Shown here piece after piece: positions 1 to 5,857 of a DNA stretch of 5,857 nt. The stretch comes from Proteiniphilum sp. Lineage in GTDB: Bacteria > Bacteroidota > Bacteroidia > Bacteroidales > Dysgonomonadaceae. Made by a program: the position numbers and the translations under genes. Numbering within the stretch: the stretch's first letter is position 1; every line of letters begins with the position of its first letter. Under the pieces are notes generated by a model. The model did no database searches, was not told where the DNA came from, and worked only from the letters and a program-made list of their open reading frames with translations. The stretch lies in contig JAISZV010000160.1 in the NCBI GenBank assembly GCA_031284475.1, positions 1-5,857 on the forward strand, written 5' to 3'.

Positions 1-657
1 AAACCCCAGGGAGGGAAAGGTGTTCTGCTGGGCGGCGTTCCCGGCGTAAAACCGGCCGAGGTAACGATCATCGGCGCAGGCGTTGTAGGGTATAATGCCG
101 CTCAAATGGCTGCCGGACTGGGCGCTAAGGTAAAAGTGCTCGACGTGAATCTAAACCGGCTTCGGTATCTGTCGGAAGTGCTTCCTGCAAACGTAAATAC
201 CCTTTACTCAACGGAAATGGCTATTGCCGATTCGGTTAAAACCGCCGACCTGGTTATCGGCGCTACATTGCTGGTAGGGGCGAAAGCGTCGCATCTGGTA
301 AAGCGGGAGATGTTGAAAGATATGATTCCCGGAACGGTAATGATAGATGTTTCCGTAGATCAGGGCGGATGTTTTGAAACTACGCATCCCACAACGCACA
401 TAAATCCAACGTATGAAGTAGACGGCATTATTCACTATTGCGTAGCCAATATTCCCGGAGCTGTCCCGATTACATCGACACGCGCGCTTACCAACGCCAC
501 GCTGCCTTATGTGATAAAACTGGTTGAAAATGGATGGGAAAACGCTTGCCGGCAGTATGCGGATTTGCGGTACGGGTTGAATGTGGTAAAAGGAGATGTG
601 GTGTTCAAAAACGTAGCCGACTCGTTGGATTTGCCCTACACGGCGTTGAAGTTATAG
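1..657 (+). CDS. ald: Alanine dehydrogenase, C-terminal 218 residues (5' end outside window)
   Basis: The reading frame is open from base 1, so the gene is cut by the window edge. The first ATG in frame, at 106, lies inside the nucleotide-binding fold and is not the true start. The enzyme interconverts L-alanine and pyruvate plus ammonia with NAD(H) in the cytoplasm. Visible residues 11-36 carry the family stretch GGVPGVKPAEV followed by the Rossmann loop GAGVVG (25-30). An Asp at residue 48 (VLDVN) ends the second strand, as expected for NAD preference. The motif DQGGCFE begins at residue 120; its Asp corresponds to the catalytic Asp270 of the Mycobacterium tuberculosis enzyme. CVANIPGAVP and TSTRALTNATLPY follow, also family hallmarks. 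Full-length members have about 370 residues, so about 150 N-terminal residues, including the pyruvate-binding Arg and Lys, are missing from view. The 3' end is intact and is followed by a terminator-like hairpin. Confidence 0.96.
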   Translation, partial: KPQGGKGVLLGGVPGVKPAEVTIIGAGVVGYNAAQMAAGLGAKVKVLDVNLNRLRYLSEVLPANVNTLYSTEMAIADSVKTADLVIGATLLVGAKASHLVKREMLKDMIPGTVMIDVSVDQGGCFETTHPTTHINPTYEVDGIIHYCVANIPGAVPITSTRALTNATLPYVIKLVENGWENACRQYADLRYGLNVVKGDVVFKNVADSLDLPYTALKL

Positions 658-692
658 ATGCCAAGTAGGATTTACGGCCGAAAAAGAGGATA

Positions 693-740
693 TTCAGGGA
701 ATTTCCGCACATTAATGAAAATTCCCTGAACATTTCTTTT
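693..740 (+). terminator. Probable intrinsic terminator of ald
   Basis: TTCAGGGAATTT at 693-704 pairs perfectly over 12 bp with AAATTCCCTGAA at 719-730, leaving a 14-nt loop. The T-rich tract CATTTCTTTT follows at 731-740. The hairpin lies 35 bases after the ald stop codon, so it probably ends that transcript. The long loop and interrupted T tract make it less than ideal. The stem is close to symmetrical, but the strand with a T tract is the plus strand. Confidence 0.75.
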
Positions 741-817
741 GAAAAGAAGAAAAATTTATTTTCCTTTGTTATCATTTTAAATAATCACAAATAACCTCCG
801 GTTTATAATCATTGGCA

Positions 818-1126
818 ATGGAAGATTTCAATAAGAACAACGAAATACAAATTGAGTTAAGTGATGAAATAGCACAGGGCGTTTATTCCAATCTGGCAAT
901 TATATCGCATTCCACATCGGAATTTGTTGTTGACTTTATCCGTATTGTACCGGGTGTGCCTAAGGCAAAAGTCAAATCGAGGATCATACTTACGCCCGAA
1001 CATGCAAAAAGGTTGCTGATGGCGTTGAAAGACAATATAGACAAATTTGAACAGCAGAACGGGCCGATCAGGATACAGAACGATCCGGGGTTCTTACCTC
1101 CCATAGGAGGAATCGGCCAGGCTTAG
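818..1126 (+). CDS. DUF3467 family protein, 102 residues, function unknown
   Basis: This is a small soluble protein with no signal peptide or membrane segment. It matches the DUF3467 family as I know it from Bacteroidota and other bacteria: an acidic N-terminal strand (IQIELSDEIAQGVYSNLA, residues 10-27), then HSTSEFVVDFIRIVPG (31-46), then the signature SRIILTPEHAKRLLMAL (54-70). The tail is Gly/Pro-rich (FLPPIGGIG). The size is normal for the family. I chose the ATG at 818; a TTG two codons upstream is also open but less likely. No Shine-Dalgarno sequence precedes it, as is usual for this phylum. The gene stands between the ald terminator and cydA, 127 bases before cydA, and could be transcribed alone or with the oxidase genes. 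I recall homologues sitting next to rpoC in Bacteroides, which is not the case here. The biochemical role is unknown. Confidence 0.88.
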   Translation: MEDFNKNNEIQIELSDEIAQGVYSNLAIISHSTSEFVVDFIRIVPGVPKAKVKSRIILTPEHAKRLLMALKDNIDKFEQQNGPIRIQNDPGFLPPIGGIGQA

Positions 1127-1253
1127 CTACGGAAGAGGAAACGCCTCGGATATCAATCGGATAGTAATCATTTTTTTTTAAAATCACAGAAACGGTGCAA
1201 CAGATGTACCAAAATATTAAAACAAGAACTGTTAACAAAACAAACATGAATTT
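1127..1253 (+). other. Intergenic leader before cydA
   Basis: These 127 bases hold a run of nine T at 1171-1179, preceded only by weak 4-bp stems (GAGG 1135-1138 with CCTC 1144-1147; TATC 1151-1154 with GATA 1160-1163). That is too weak to call a terminator. The 3' half is A-rich. A three-codon ORF (ATG AAT TTA TGA, 1246-1257) overlaps the cydA start as ATGA. No TAnnTTTG box is visible, so either cydA has a diverged promoter or it is read through from the DUF3467 gene. No coding sequence for a small oxidase-associated membrane protein is present. Confidence 0.5.
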
Positions 1254-2816
1254 ATGAATCTATTAAGTGTGTCTACAGTCTATTGGTCGAGAGCACAATT
1301 TGCTCTCACGGCCGGCTTTCACTGGATATTTGTCCCAATCACTATCGGACTGGGACTTATTATGGCCGTGATGGAAACTATGTATGTAAGGACGGGAGAT
1401 GTAAAATGGAAAAATGTCTCCAAGTTTTGGCAAAAGATTTTTGCTATTAACTTCGCAATCGGCGTGGCTACAGGTATCATCATGGAATTTCAGTTCGGTA
1501 CCAACTGGTCGAACTACAGTTGGTTTGTGGGTGATATATTCGGAGCGCCCCTCGCTATTGAAGGAATCCTGGCATTCTTTATGGAAGCTACATTTATTTC
1601 CATTATGATTTTCGGATGGAACAGGGTGGGAAAAAAAATGCATCTTGCCTCTACCTGGTTAGTATTTACCGGCGTTACTTTGTCCGCATTCTGGATACTG
1701 GTTGCCAACGCGTGGATGCAACATCCGGTGGGGATGGCGTTCAACCCCGATACGGTACGGAATGAAATGGTCGATTTTTGGGCCGTGATATTTTCGCCCG
1801 TAGCATATAATAAATTCCTACACGCCGTCTTCTCCTGTTGGGCTATCAGCGCCGGTTTTGTTGTAGGCGTATCTTCGTGGTACCTGCTGAAAAAACGGCA
1901 TGAAGATTTTGCCCTGAAAAGTATTAAGGTCGGCGCCTTGGTGGGGTTGGTCGCTTTTGTAATGCTGGCGGTTACCGGCGACGGTTCTGCTTACGAAGTG
2001 TCGCAGAAGCAACCGATGAAACTGGCGGCTATGGAAGGCCTTTATGAAGGAAAAGAAGGCGCCGGGCTGGTAGCTATAGGAATGCTGAACCCGGCTAAAC
2101 AAGATTATAACGATGAGGTGGATCCCTTTATCTTTAAGTTGGAGATACCCAAACTTTTGTCGTTCCTGGGATATAGGAATATGAATGCTTTTGTGCCGGG
2201 AATCAAAGACCTTGTAGATGGAGGCTATACGCTTCAAGACGGCTCAACAGCCCTCTCCTTTGAAGAGAGAAAAGCCCGTGGGAAGATAGCCATTCAGGCG
2301 CTGGCCGATTACCAGACTGCGAAAGAGGAGAAACGTGACGCCGATGCAGCCGGTTATGAAATCATCCTTAAGGAAAATTACGCACATTTCGGATACGGCT
2401 ATCTCGAAACCGGAGAGGAGTTGATTCCCCATGTGCCCCTCACGTTCTATAGTTTCCGCCTTATGGTGATCATAGGGTGCTATTCGATCCTGTTCTTTGC
2501 GATTCTTCTTTATTTTATCTACAGGAAAAACATACGCAACCCGAGATGGCTGCAATACGTAGCGCTGTGGAGCATACCCCTGCCCATTATCGCCGGACAG
2601 TTGGGGTGGTTGGTGACCGAAATAGGGCGACAACCGTGGACTATCCAGGATATCCTGCCGATACAGGTTGCCGTATCTGCCGTATCACCCGGCAATATCA
2701 TCATCTCATTTATTATTTTCGCGGTATTGTCTACGGGGATGCTTATAGCAGAAGTGACTATTATAGTAAAACAGATCAAGAAAGGGCCGGATGCTGTTGC
2801 CGAAAAGGAAGCCTGA
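1254..2816 (+). CDS. cydA: Cytochrome bd quinol oxidase subunit I
   Basis: This heme-bearing inner-membrane subunit oxidises quinol and reduces O2 to water at low oxygen tension. The 520 residues show about nine membrane segments (near 14-40, 62-78, 97-121, 131-155, 186-212, 224-242, 396-424, 435-455 and 482-505). Residues matching E. coli CydA functional sites are all present: His23 (E. coli His19), Glu103 and Glu111 (Glu99, Glu107), His190 (His186, heme b558), Met404 (Met393, second b558 ligand), and Lys256/Glu261 (Lys252/Glu257, quinol site, in KLAAME). The hallmark GRQPW is at 458-462. The periplasmic Q loop, about 250-395, is long and aligns through its whole length with the E. coli loop (FKLEIPKLLSFLG, GIKDL, HFGYGYL), which puts the protein in the long-loop subfamily. 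The length is normal (E. coli 522). The start at 1254 puts His23 at the expected depth. cydB follows after 40 bases. Confidence 0.98.
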   Translation: MNLLSVSTVYWSRAQFALTAGFHWIFVPITIGLGLIMAVMETMYVRTGDVKWKNVSKFWQKIFAINFAIGVATGIIMEFQFGTNWSNYSWFVGDIFGAPLAIEGILAFFMEATFISIMIFGWNRVGKKMHLASTWLVFTGVTLSAFWILVANAWMQHPVGMAFNPDTVRNEMVDFWAVIFSPVAYNKFLHAVFSCWAISAGFVVGVSSWYLLKKRHEDFALKSIKVGALVGLVAFVMLAVTGDGSAYEVSQKQPMKLAAMEGLYEGKEGAGLVAIGMLNPAKQDYNDEVDPFIFKLEIPKLLSFLGYRNMNAFVPGIKDLVDGGYTLQDGSTALSFEERKARGKIAIQALADYQTAKEEKRDADAAGYEIILKENYAHFGYGYLETGEELIPHVPLTFYSFRLMVIIGCYSILFFAILLYFIYRKNIRNPRWLQYVALWSIPLPIIAGQLGWLVTEIGRQPWTIQDILPIQVAVSAVSPGNIIISFIIFAVLSTGMLIAEVTIIVKQIKKGPDAVAEKEA

Positions 2817-2856
2817 TCTTATATTGCATAGTTAAACAGACTAAAAGATAATAACA

Positions 2857-4011
2857 ATGATAACTTACGACTTTCTACAAAAATATTGGTGGTTTATATT
2901 GTCGCTTCTTGGCGGATTATTGGTGTTCCTGCTTTTTGTGCAGGGAGGCCAGTCCATGTTGAACTCTCTTTCTAAGAAAGAAGACGAGAAGAAACTTCTT
3001 ATCAACGCTCTCGGACGCAAGTGGGAATATACGTTTACCACGCTGGTTACTTTCGGCGGCGCTTTCTTTGCTTCGTTCCCTCTTTTTTATTCAACCAGTT
3101 TCGGCGGCGCCTACTGGGCATGGATGATCTTGTTGTTCTGCTTTGTATTGCAGGCCATATCCTACGAATACCAGTCCAAGCCGGGGAATATCTTCGGCCC
3201 GAAAACCTATCGCACATTCCTTTTTATCAATGGCGTGCTGGGAACACTCCTGCTGGGTGTAGCAGTCGCTTCTTTCTTCACCGGTTCTGAATTTACGGTG
3301 GAAAAAGGAAATATTGCCGGACTGGGTGCGGCAGGCCATACTATCAGTCAATGGAAGAGTCCGCTTTACGGGCTTGAGTTATTGGGCAATGTGAGGAATT
3401 GGACACTGGGGCTGGCCGTACTTTTCCTTGCCCGTACGATGGCAAGCCTCTTCTTTGTGAACCGGCTCAATCATGAAATCCTCGAAAAGAGATCGCGTAG
3501 ATATACCCTGTACAACGGAATACCTTTTGTGGTTTTCTTCCTGGTCTTTCTTATCTGGACGCTGGCGGCCGAGGGATACGCTGTGAATCCCGATACGAGC
3601 CAGGTATATATGGAGCCGATGAAGTATTTGCACAATTTTATTGATATGCCGGTTGTGCTGGTATTTTTTGTACTGGGTGTGTTGGCCGTGCTGTATGGCG
3701 TCTTTTATACGGTTTTTAATCCGGGTTTTAAAAAAGGGATATGGTTTGCAGGCGCAGGCGCCGTTGTAACCGTAACCATGCTCTTGTTGGTTGCCGGTTA
3801 TAACAATACCGCTTATTATCCCTCGTCTATTGACCTACAGAGTTCGCTCACACTGCAAAACTCTTCGTCGAGTTACTTTACCCTTTCGGTGATGTCGGTA
3901 GTCTCGCTTCTTGTTCCGTTTGTGATTGCCTATATATTCTATGCATGGAGGGCGCTGGAAAAAAAGAAACTGAGCTTAGACGACCTGGAAGCCGACGGAC
4001 ATGTCTATTAA
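2857..4011 (+). CDS. cydB: Cytochrome bd quinol oxidase subunit II
   Basis: This is the second core membrane subunit, which pairs with CydA. Its 384 residues compare with 379 in E. coli, with about eight or nine membrane segments (first near 11-33, last near 344-366). The N-terminus MITYDFLQKYWW resembles E. coli MIDYEVLRFIWW. Landmarks include KWEYTFTTLVTFGGAFFASFP (from residue 55; Glu57 aligns with E. coli Asp58), ISYEYQSKPG (101-110) and the C-terminal YYPSSIDLQSSLTLQNSSSS (320-339), which aligns with MPSSTMMNASLTMWDATSS. The usual DGFDMG motif of the first helix is replaced by QGGQSM (29-34), a change I associate with Bacteroidota CydB rather than with damage to this copy. The 40-base gap after cydA, with an A-rich leader and no Shine-Dalgarno, indicates co-transcription. 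No small subunit gene follows; a strong hairpin does. Confidence 0.97.
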   Translation: MITYDFLQKYWWFILSLLGGLLVFLLFVQGGQSMLNSLSKKEDEKKLLINALGRKWEYTFTTLVTFGGAFFASFPLFYSTSFGGAYWAWMILLFCFVLQAISYEYQSKPGNIFGPKTYRTFLFINGVLGTLLLGVAVASFFTGSEFTVEKGNIAGLGAAGHTISQWKSPLYGLELLGNVRNWTLGLAVLFLARTMASLFFVNRLNHEILEKRSRRYTLYNGIPFVVFFLVFLIWTLAAEGYAVNPDTSQVYMEPMKYLHNFIDMPVVLVFFVLGVLAVLYGVFYTVFNPGFKKGIWFAGAGAVVTVTMLLLVAGYNNTAYYPSSIDLQSSLTLQNSSSSYFTLSVMSVVSLLVPFVIAYIFYAWRALEKKKLSLDDLEADGHVY

Positions 4012-4048
4012 CAGGCGAAATGGTTGTCGAAATATAAATTTTTGACCT

Positions 4049-4087
4049 ATAAATGGGGATACGGACAGCCTGTATCCTCATTTATTG
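4049..4087 (+). terminator. Strong hairpin, probable cydAB terminator
   Basis: Bases 4049-4064 pair with 4070-4085 over 16 bp (two G-U pairs, no bulge), around the 5-nt loop ACAGC. The core is GGATACGG with CTGTATCC, flanked by an A/T-rich base (ATAAAT with ATTTAT). The 3' arm and following bases (CATTTATTGTTAAAG) are T-rich but interrupted, so this may be an intrinsic terminator or an RNA-stabilising 3' end. It lies 37 bases after the cydB stop and before the next promoter, which fits the end of the oxidase transcript. Confidence 0.75.
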
Positions 4088-4103
4088 TTAAAGTGAGGCC
4101 ATC

Positions 4104-4120
4104 CGGGGATATTATTCCCG
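4104..4120 (+). other. Short hairpin upstream of the lipoprotein promoter
   Basis: CGGGGA (4104-4109) pairs with TTCCCG (4115-4120) over 6 bp with one G-U pair and a 5-nt loop. No T tract follows. It occupies the place where a -33 TTTG element would be expected for the downstream -7 box, so it may be a second part of the upstream 3' end, an operator half-site pair, or chance. Confidence 0.3.
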
Positions 4121-4130
4121 ATAAAATATG

Positions 4131-4138
4131 TAAATTTG
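4131..4138 (+). promoter_or_regulatory. Bacteroidota-type -7 promoter box for the lipoprotein-rsmG unit
   Basis: TAAATTTG is an exact match to the Bacteroidota -7 consensus TAnnTTTG, followed by CAC as is often seen. No TTTG is visible at the expected -33 position, so the promoter may be weak or assisted. Transcription would start near 4145, giving a leader of about 20 bases to the ATG at 4165. This supports that start over the in-frame TTG at 4024. Confidence 0.6.
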
Positions 4139-4164
4139 CACTTATTATTTTAAAGTCTTTCTAT

Positions 4165-5073
4165 ATGGGGATGTATCATAGAATATCGGTTGTCTTACTG
4201 TTGTTTTCGGTTGCATGGCTGTTTTTTATCTCCTGTAACCGGCAGCGGGGGCGCAGTGTGTATGGGGCGGAGAATAACGTTGAGTTCGATACGGTTAGTC
4301 TGGTTGTCCGCCACCATCTCGATGGGGATACGGCAAATCCTTATTGCAATATATGGGTGGAGTTTATTTATCCCCTCAGTAGCAATAAAATAAATCCGGA
4401 TACGCTGCAACAGTTCTTTATCCGGAATATGTTCGGGACGCCGTATGATACTTTAGCTCCTGTAGACGTTGTGAAGGCATATACGCGGAATTACATCGAA
4501 AATTATACTATCGACGCAAAGACATACAGGGAAAGCGTGAATGAAATAGAAAAACTCAACAGCCTTATCTCAGGTATCGACGCTTCAGACAGCGAACATT
4601 ATACGGAAGATTTTTTTTATTCATATTACGAGAGTTTGTCCGATTCCATTGTATATAACCGGCATGGAGTCCTTGCATTCCAGGTGAAACAGTCCAATAA
4701 CAAAGGCGGGGCGGCTTCTTATGACTCATTTCGTAATTATGTATTGGACCTACAGACAGGCAAGCAGGTGACGGAGTATGATATATTTAATGCCGGATAC
4801 GATACCGCCCTTCAGGGTCTTATCATTACCTTTTTGTTGGATCAGGCCAATGTGAAAAATGTGGAAGAATTGGAAGATCTCGGCTTTTTCGGGGTGCGGG
4901 AAATTATGCCCAATCGTAATTTTTTATTGAACGAGAAGGGAATTATCTATACGTATAATAAGGGTGAATATTCTGCTTACCAGTTGGACGCTCCCCAGGT
5001 GTTTATTCCTTATGAAGTGATCCGCTCCATGTTGATGGAAAATAGTGTTGCCTCTAAATTAGCCGGTTTGTAG
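4165..5073 (+). CDS. Lipoprotein with DUF3298-like C-terminal domain
   Basis: This is a 302-residue envelope protein of unknown function. The N-terminus is a lipoprotein signal: a short basic start (MGMYHR), a hydrophobic core (ISVVLLLFSVAWLFF, residues 7-21) and a lipobox FISC with Cys24 as the acylation site. No acidic surface-export motif follows the Cys (NRQRGR), so a periplasmic location is more likely than the cell surface. The C-terminal 100 or so residues fit the DUF3298 pattern also found in the RsiV family: SYDSFRNYVLDLQTGK (184-200), EYDIF, FLLNEKGIIYTYNKGEYSAY and VFIPYEVIRSML (279-290). The middle (about 110-160) is acidic and poorly conserved to my eye. The frame is open back to a TTG at 4024, but that extension crosses the terminator and promoter; ATG 4165 (or 4171) is the sensible start. 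The stop overlaps the rsmG start by one base. DUF3298 is a pattern match from memory, not a search result. Confidence 0.85.
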   Translation: MGMYHRISVVLLLFSVAWLFFISCNRQRGRSVYGAENNVEFDTVSLVVRHHLDGDTANPYCNIWVEFIYPLSSNKINPDTLQQFFIRNMFGTPYDTLAPVDVVKAYTRNYIENYTIDAKTYRESVNEIEKLNSLISGIDASDSEHYTEDFFYSYYESLSDSIVYNRHGVLAFQVKQSNNKGGAASYDSFRNYVLDLQTGKQVTEYDIFNAGYDTALQGLIITFLLDQANVKNVEELEDLGFFGVREIMPNRNFLLNEKGIIYTYNKGEYSAYQLDAPQVFIPYEVIRSMLMENSVASKLAGL

Positions 5074-5696
5074 TGAAGAGTATCGAAACCTATTTTCCGG
5101 CGCTTACCATAGAACAGAAGCAGCAATTCGAGTCCCTGTCCGGTCTCTATACCGATTGGAACGCCAAAATCAATGTGATCTCCCGGAAGGATATCCATAA
5201 TCTCTATCCGCATCATCTGTTGCACTCGCTGGCCATTGCACGGTACGTTCGTTTTACGCCCGGTTCCGTTATTATGGATGTGGGTACGGGAGGCGGTTTT
5301 CCGGGCGTTCCGCTGGCTATTTTTTTCCCCGGCGTGCAATTTGTGCTGCTTGACAGTATAGGTAAGAAGGTCAGAGTGGCGAAGGAGGTTTCCGAGGCGA
5401 TAGGGTTGAAGAATGTGGAAACTGTGCATGCCCGCGTAGAAGATGAAAAAAGAAAATTCCACTTTATCGTGAGCCGGGCGGTGATGCCGTTGCCCGAACT
5501 TGTAAAGGTTACGCGTAAAAATATCTCCAGGGAACAGATCAATGCGTTGCCCAATGGTATTATCTGCCTGAAAGGAGGAGATCTTTCGGCCGAGTTGCAT
5601 CCGTTTCGACGGGTTGCGGAAACGGTTTCCCTTTCGGATTACTTCTCCGACCCGTTTTTCCGGACAAAAAAATTGGTGTATCTCCCGTTGAGTTGA
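5073..5696 (+). CDS. rsmG: 16S rRNA (guanine-N7)-methyltransferase G
   Basis: RsmG (formerly GidB) uses S-adenosylmethionine to make m7G at position 527 of 16S rRNA in the small ribosomal subunit. Its 207 residues are the normal length. Family motifs in order: NVISRKD (34-40), HHLLHSL (47-53), the SAM-binding loop DVGTGGGFPGVPLAI (69-83), Asp94 at the end of the next strand (LLDS), the basic pair Lys98-Lys99 (KKVRVAKE), VSRAV (133-137) and CLKGG (165-169). Translation begins with GTG at 5073-5075 in the sequence TAGTG, overlapping the stop of the lipoprotein gene by one base. No earlier ATG fits, so translation is probably coupled to the upstream gene. Loss of this enzyme in other bacteria gives low-level streptomycin resistance; nothing here suggests the copy is defective. 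Confidence 0.97.
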   Translation: MKSIETYFPALTIEQKQQFESLSGLYTDWNAKINVISRKDIHNLYPHHLLHSLAIARYVRFTPGSVIMDVGTGGGFPGVPLAIFFPGVQFVLLDSIGKKVRVAKEVSEAIGLKNVETVHARVEDEKRKFHFIVSRAVMPLPELVKVTRKNISREQINALPNGIICLKGGDLSAELHPFRRVAETVSLSDYFSDPFFRTKKLVYLPLS

Positions 5697-5787
5697 ATGT
5701 TTTCGTTAAACAAGAGCAGAACAACCGGCGACAAACCGAAATCAAAGGAGAAACTGGGACAAAGTCAAAAAATTCAAAAGAAAGCGT

Positions 5788-5795
5788 TATATTTG
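5788..5795 (+). promoter_or_regulatory. Bacteroidota-type -7 promoter box for a gene beyond the window
   Basis: TATATTTG is an exact match to TAnnTTTG, placed 92 bases after the rsmG stop in an A-rich intergenic stretch. No TTTG stands at the -33 position. Transcription would begin near 5802 and read off the right edge, through the hairpin at 5814-5839. Confidence 0.5.
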
Positions 5796-5813
5796 TGCTG
5801 AATGAAAATACCA

Positions 5814-5839
5814 CGGGAAAAGGTACGGACTTTTTCCCG
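5814..5839 (+). other. Hairpin in the predicted 5' leader at the right edge
   Basis: CGGGAAAA (5814-5821) pairs perfectly with TTTTCCCG (5832-5839) over 8 bp around a 10-nt loop. No T tract follows on the plus strand, so it is a poor terminator for rsmG. It lies between the predicted transcription start near 5802 and a possible start codon at 5846, so it would fold in the leader of the next mRNA. Chance cannot be excluded. Confidence 0.35.
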
Positions 5840-5845
5840 ATAAGA

Positions 5846-5857
5846 ATGGAGCAAAAT
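5846..5857 (+). CDS. Possible first four codons of a downstream gene
   Basis: ATG GAG CAA AAT (M-E-Q-N) runs off the window. It is offered only because a promoter box lies about 50 bases upstream and the spacing suits a leader. There are too few residues to identify a product or confirm that it is coding. Confidence 0.2.

Noticed and set aside
757..764. TATTTTCC as a -7 box for the DUF3467 gene, with TTTG at 738-741
   Set aside because: The box lacks the final TG and the spacer is about 15 bases instead of about 19-21; not strong enough to call.
1097..1110. CCTCC/GGAGG hairpin near the end of the DUF3467 gene
   Set aside because: It lies inside the coding sequence for the Pro-Pro-Ile-Gly-Gly tail, which alone explains the complementarity; no T tract follows.
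1171..1179. Run of nine T after the DUF3467 gene as an intrinsic terminator
   Set aside because: Only 4-bp stems precede it, with G-C poor or badly spaced pairing, so it does not make a credible terminator.
1818..2633. Long minus-strand open frames across cydA
   Set aside because: They mirror the coding strand of an unmistakable cydA and show no domain or start context.
4035..4044. TAAATTTTTG as a -7 promoter box after cydB
   Set aside because: It has two extra T compared with TAnnTTTG and lies just before the terminator hairpin, so a transcript from here would be ended at once.
5010..5600. 196-codon minus-strand open frame across rsmG
   Set aside because: It is fully antisense to rsmG, which has all its family motifs, and the minus-strand product has no recognisable domain; a coding shadow.
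5697..5801. 34-codon ORF directly after the rsmG stop (TGA then ATG), rich in Lys
   Set aside because: It contains the TATATTTG promoter box in its last codons, has low-complexity Lys/Gln/Ser composition from an A-rich intergenic stretch, and resembles no family I know.

Overview
The window reads as chromosomal DNA of a Bacteroidota member, probably order Bacteroidales. Four observations support this. The CydA/CydB pair is of the Bacteroidota type (CydB has QGGQS where proteobacterial CydB has DGFDM). A DUF3467 protein typical of the phylum is present. There are two exact matches to the Bacteroidota -7 promoter box TAnnTTTG. The genes lack Shine-Dalgarno sequences and have A-rich leaders instead. 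Family or genus cannot be set from this sequence alone.

Layout, all genes on the + strand. 1-657 is the 3' part of alanine dehydrogenase (ald), cut by the window edge, and is followed by a clean intrinsic-terminator-like hairpin at 693-730. 818-1126 encodes a 102-residue DUF3467 protein. 1254-2816 and 2857-4011 are cydA and cydB, the two core subunits of the cytochrome bd quinol oxidase, and are closed by a 16-bp hairpin at 4049-4085. A new transcription unit starts at a -7 box at 4131-4138. It holds a DUF3298-like lipoprotein gene (4165-5073) that overlaps by one base with rsmG (5073-5696), the 16S rRNA m7G527 methyltransferase. The last 160 bases hold no convincing gene. They contain another -7 box (5788-5795), a hairpin (5814-5839) and possibly the first four codons of a further gene at 5846.

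Together the genes are mostly housekeeping and energy metabolism. Alanine dehydrogenase links alanine and pyruvate with NAD(H). Cytochrome bd reduces oxygen at low tension, which suits an anaerobe or microaerobe exposed to traces of oxygen. RsmG modifies the ribosome. The lipoprotein is an uncharacterised envelope protein whose translation is probably coupled to that of rsmG. I found no mobile element, CRISPR array, tRNA, rRNA, phage gene or defence cassette, and nothing that supports a previously undescribed system. The most useful leads are the altered CydB motif, the absence of a visible small third oxidase subunit, and the lipoprotein-rsmG coupling.
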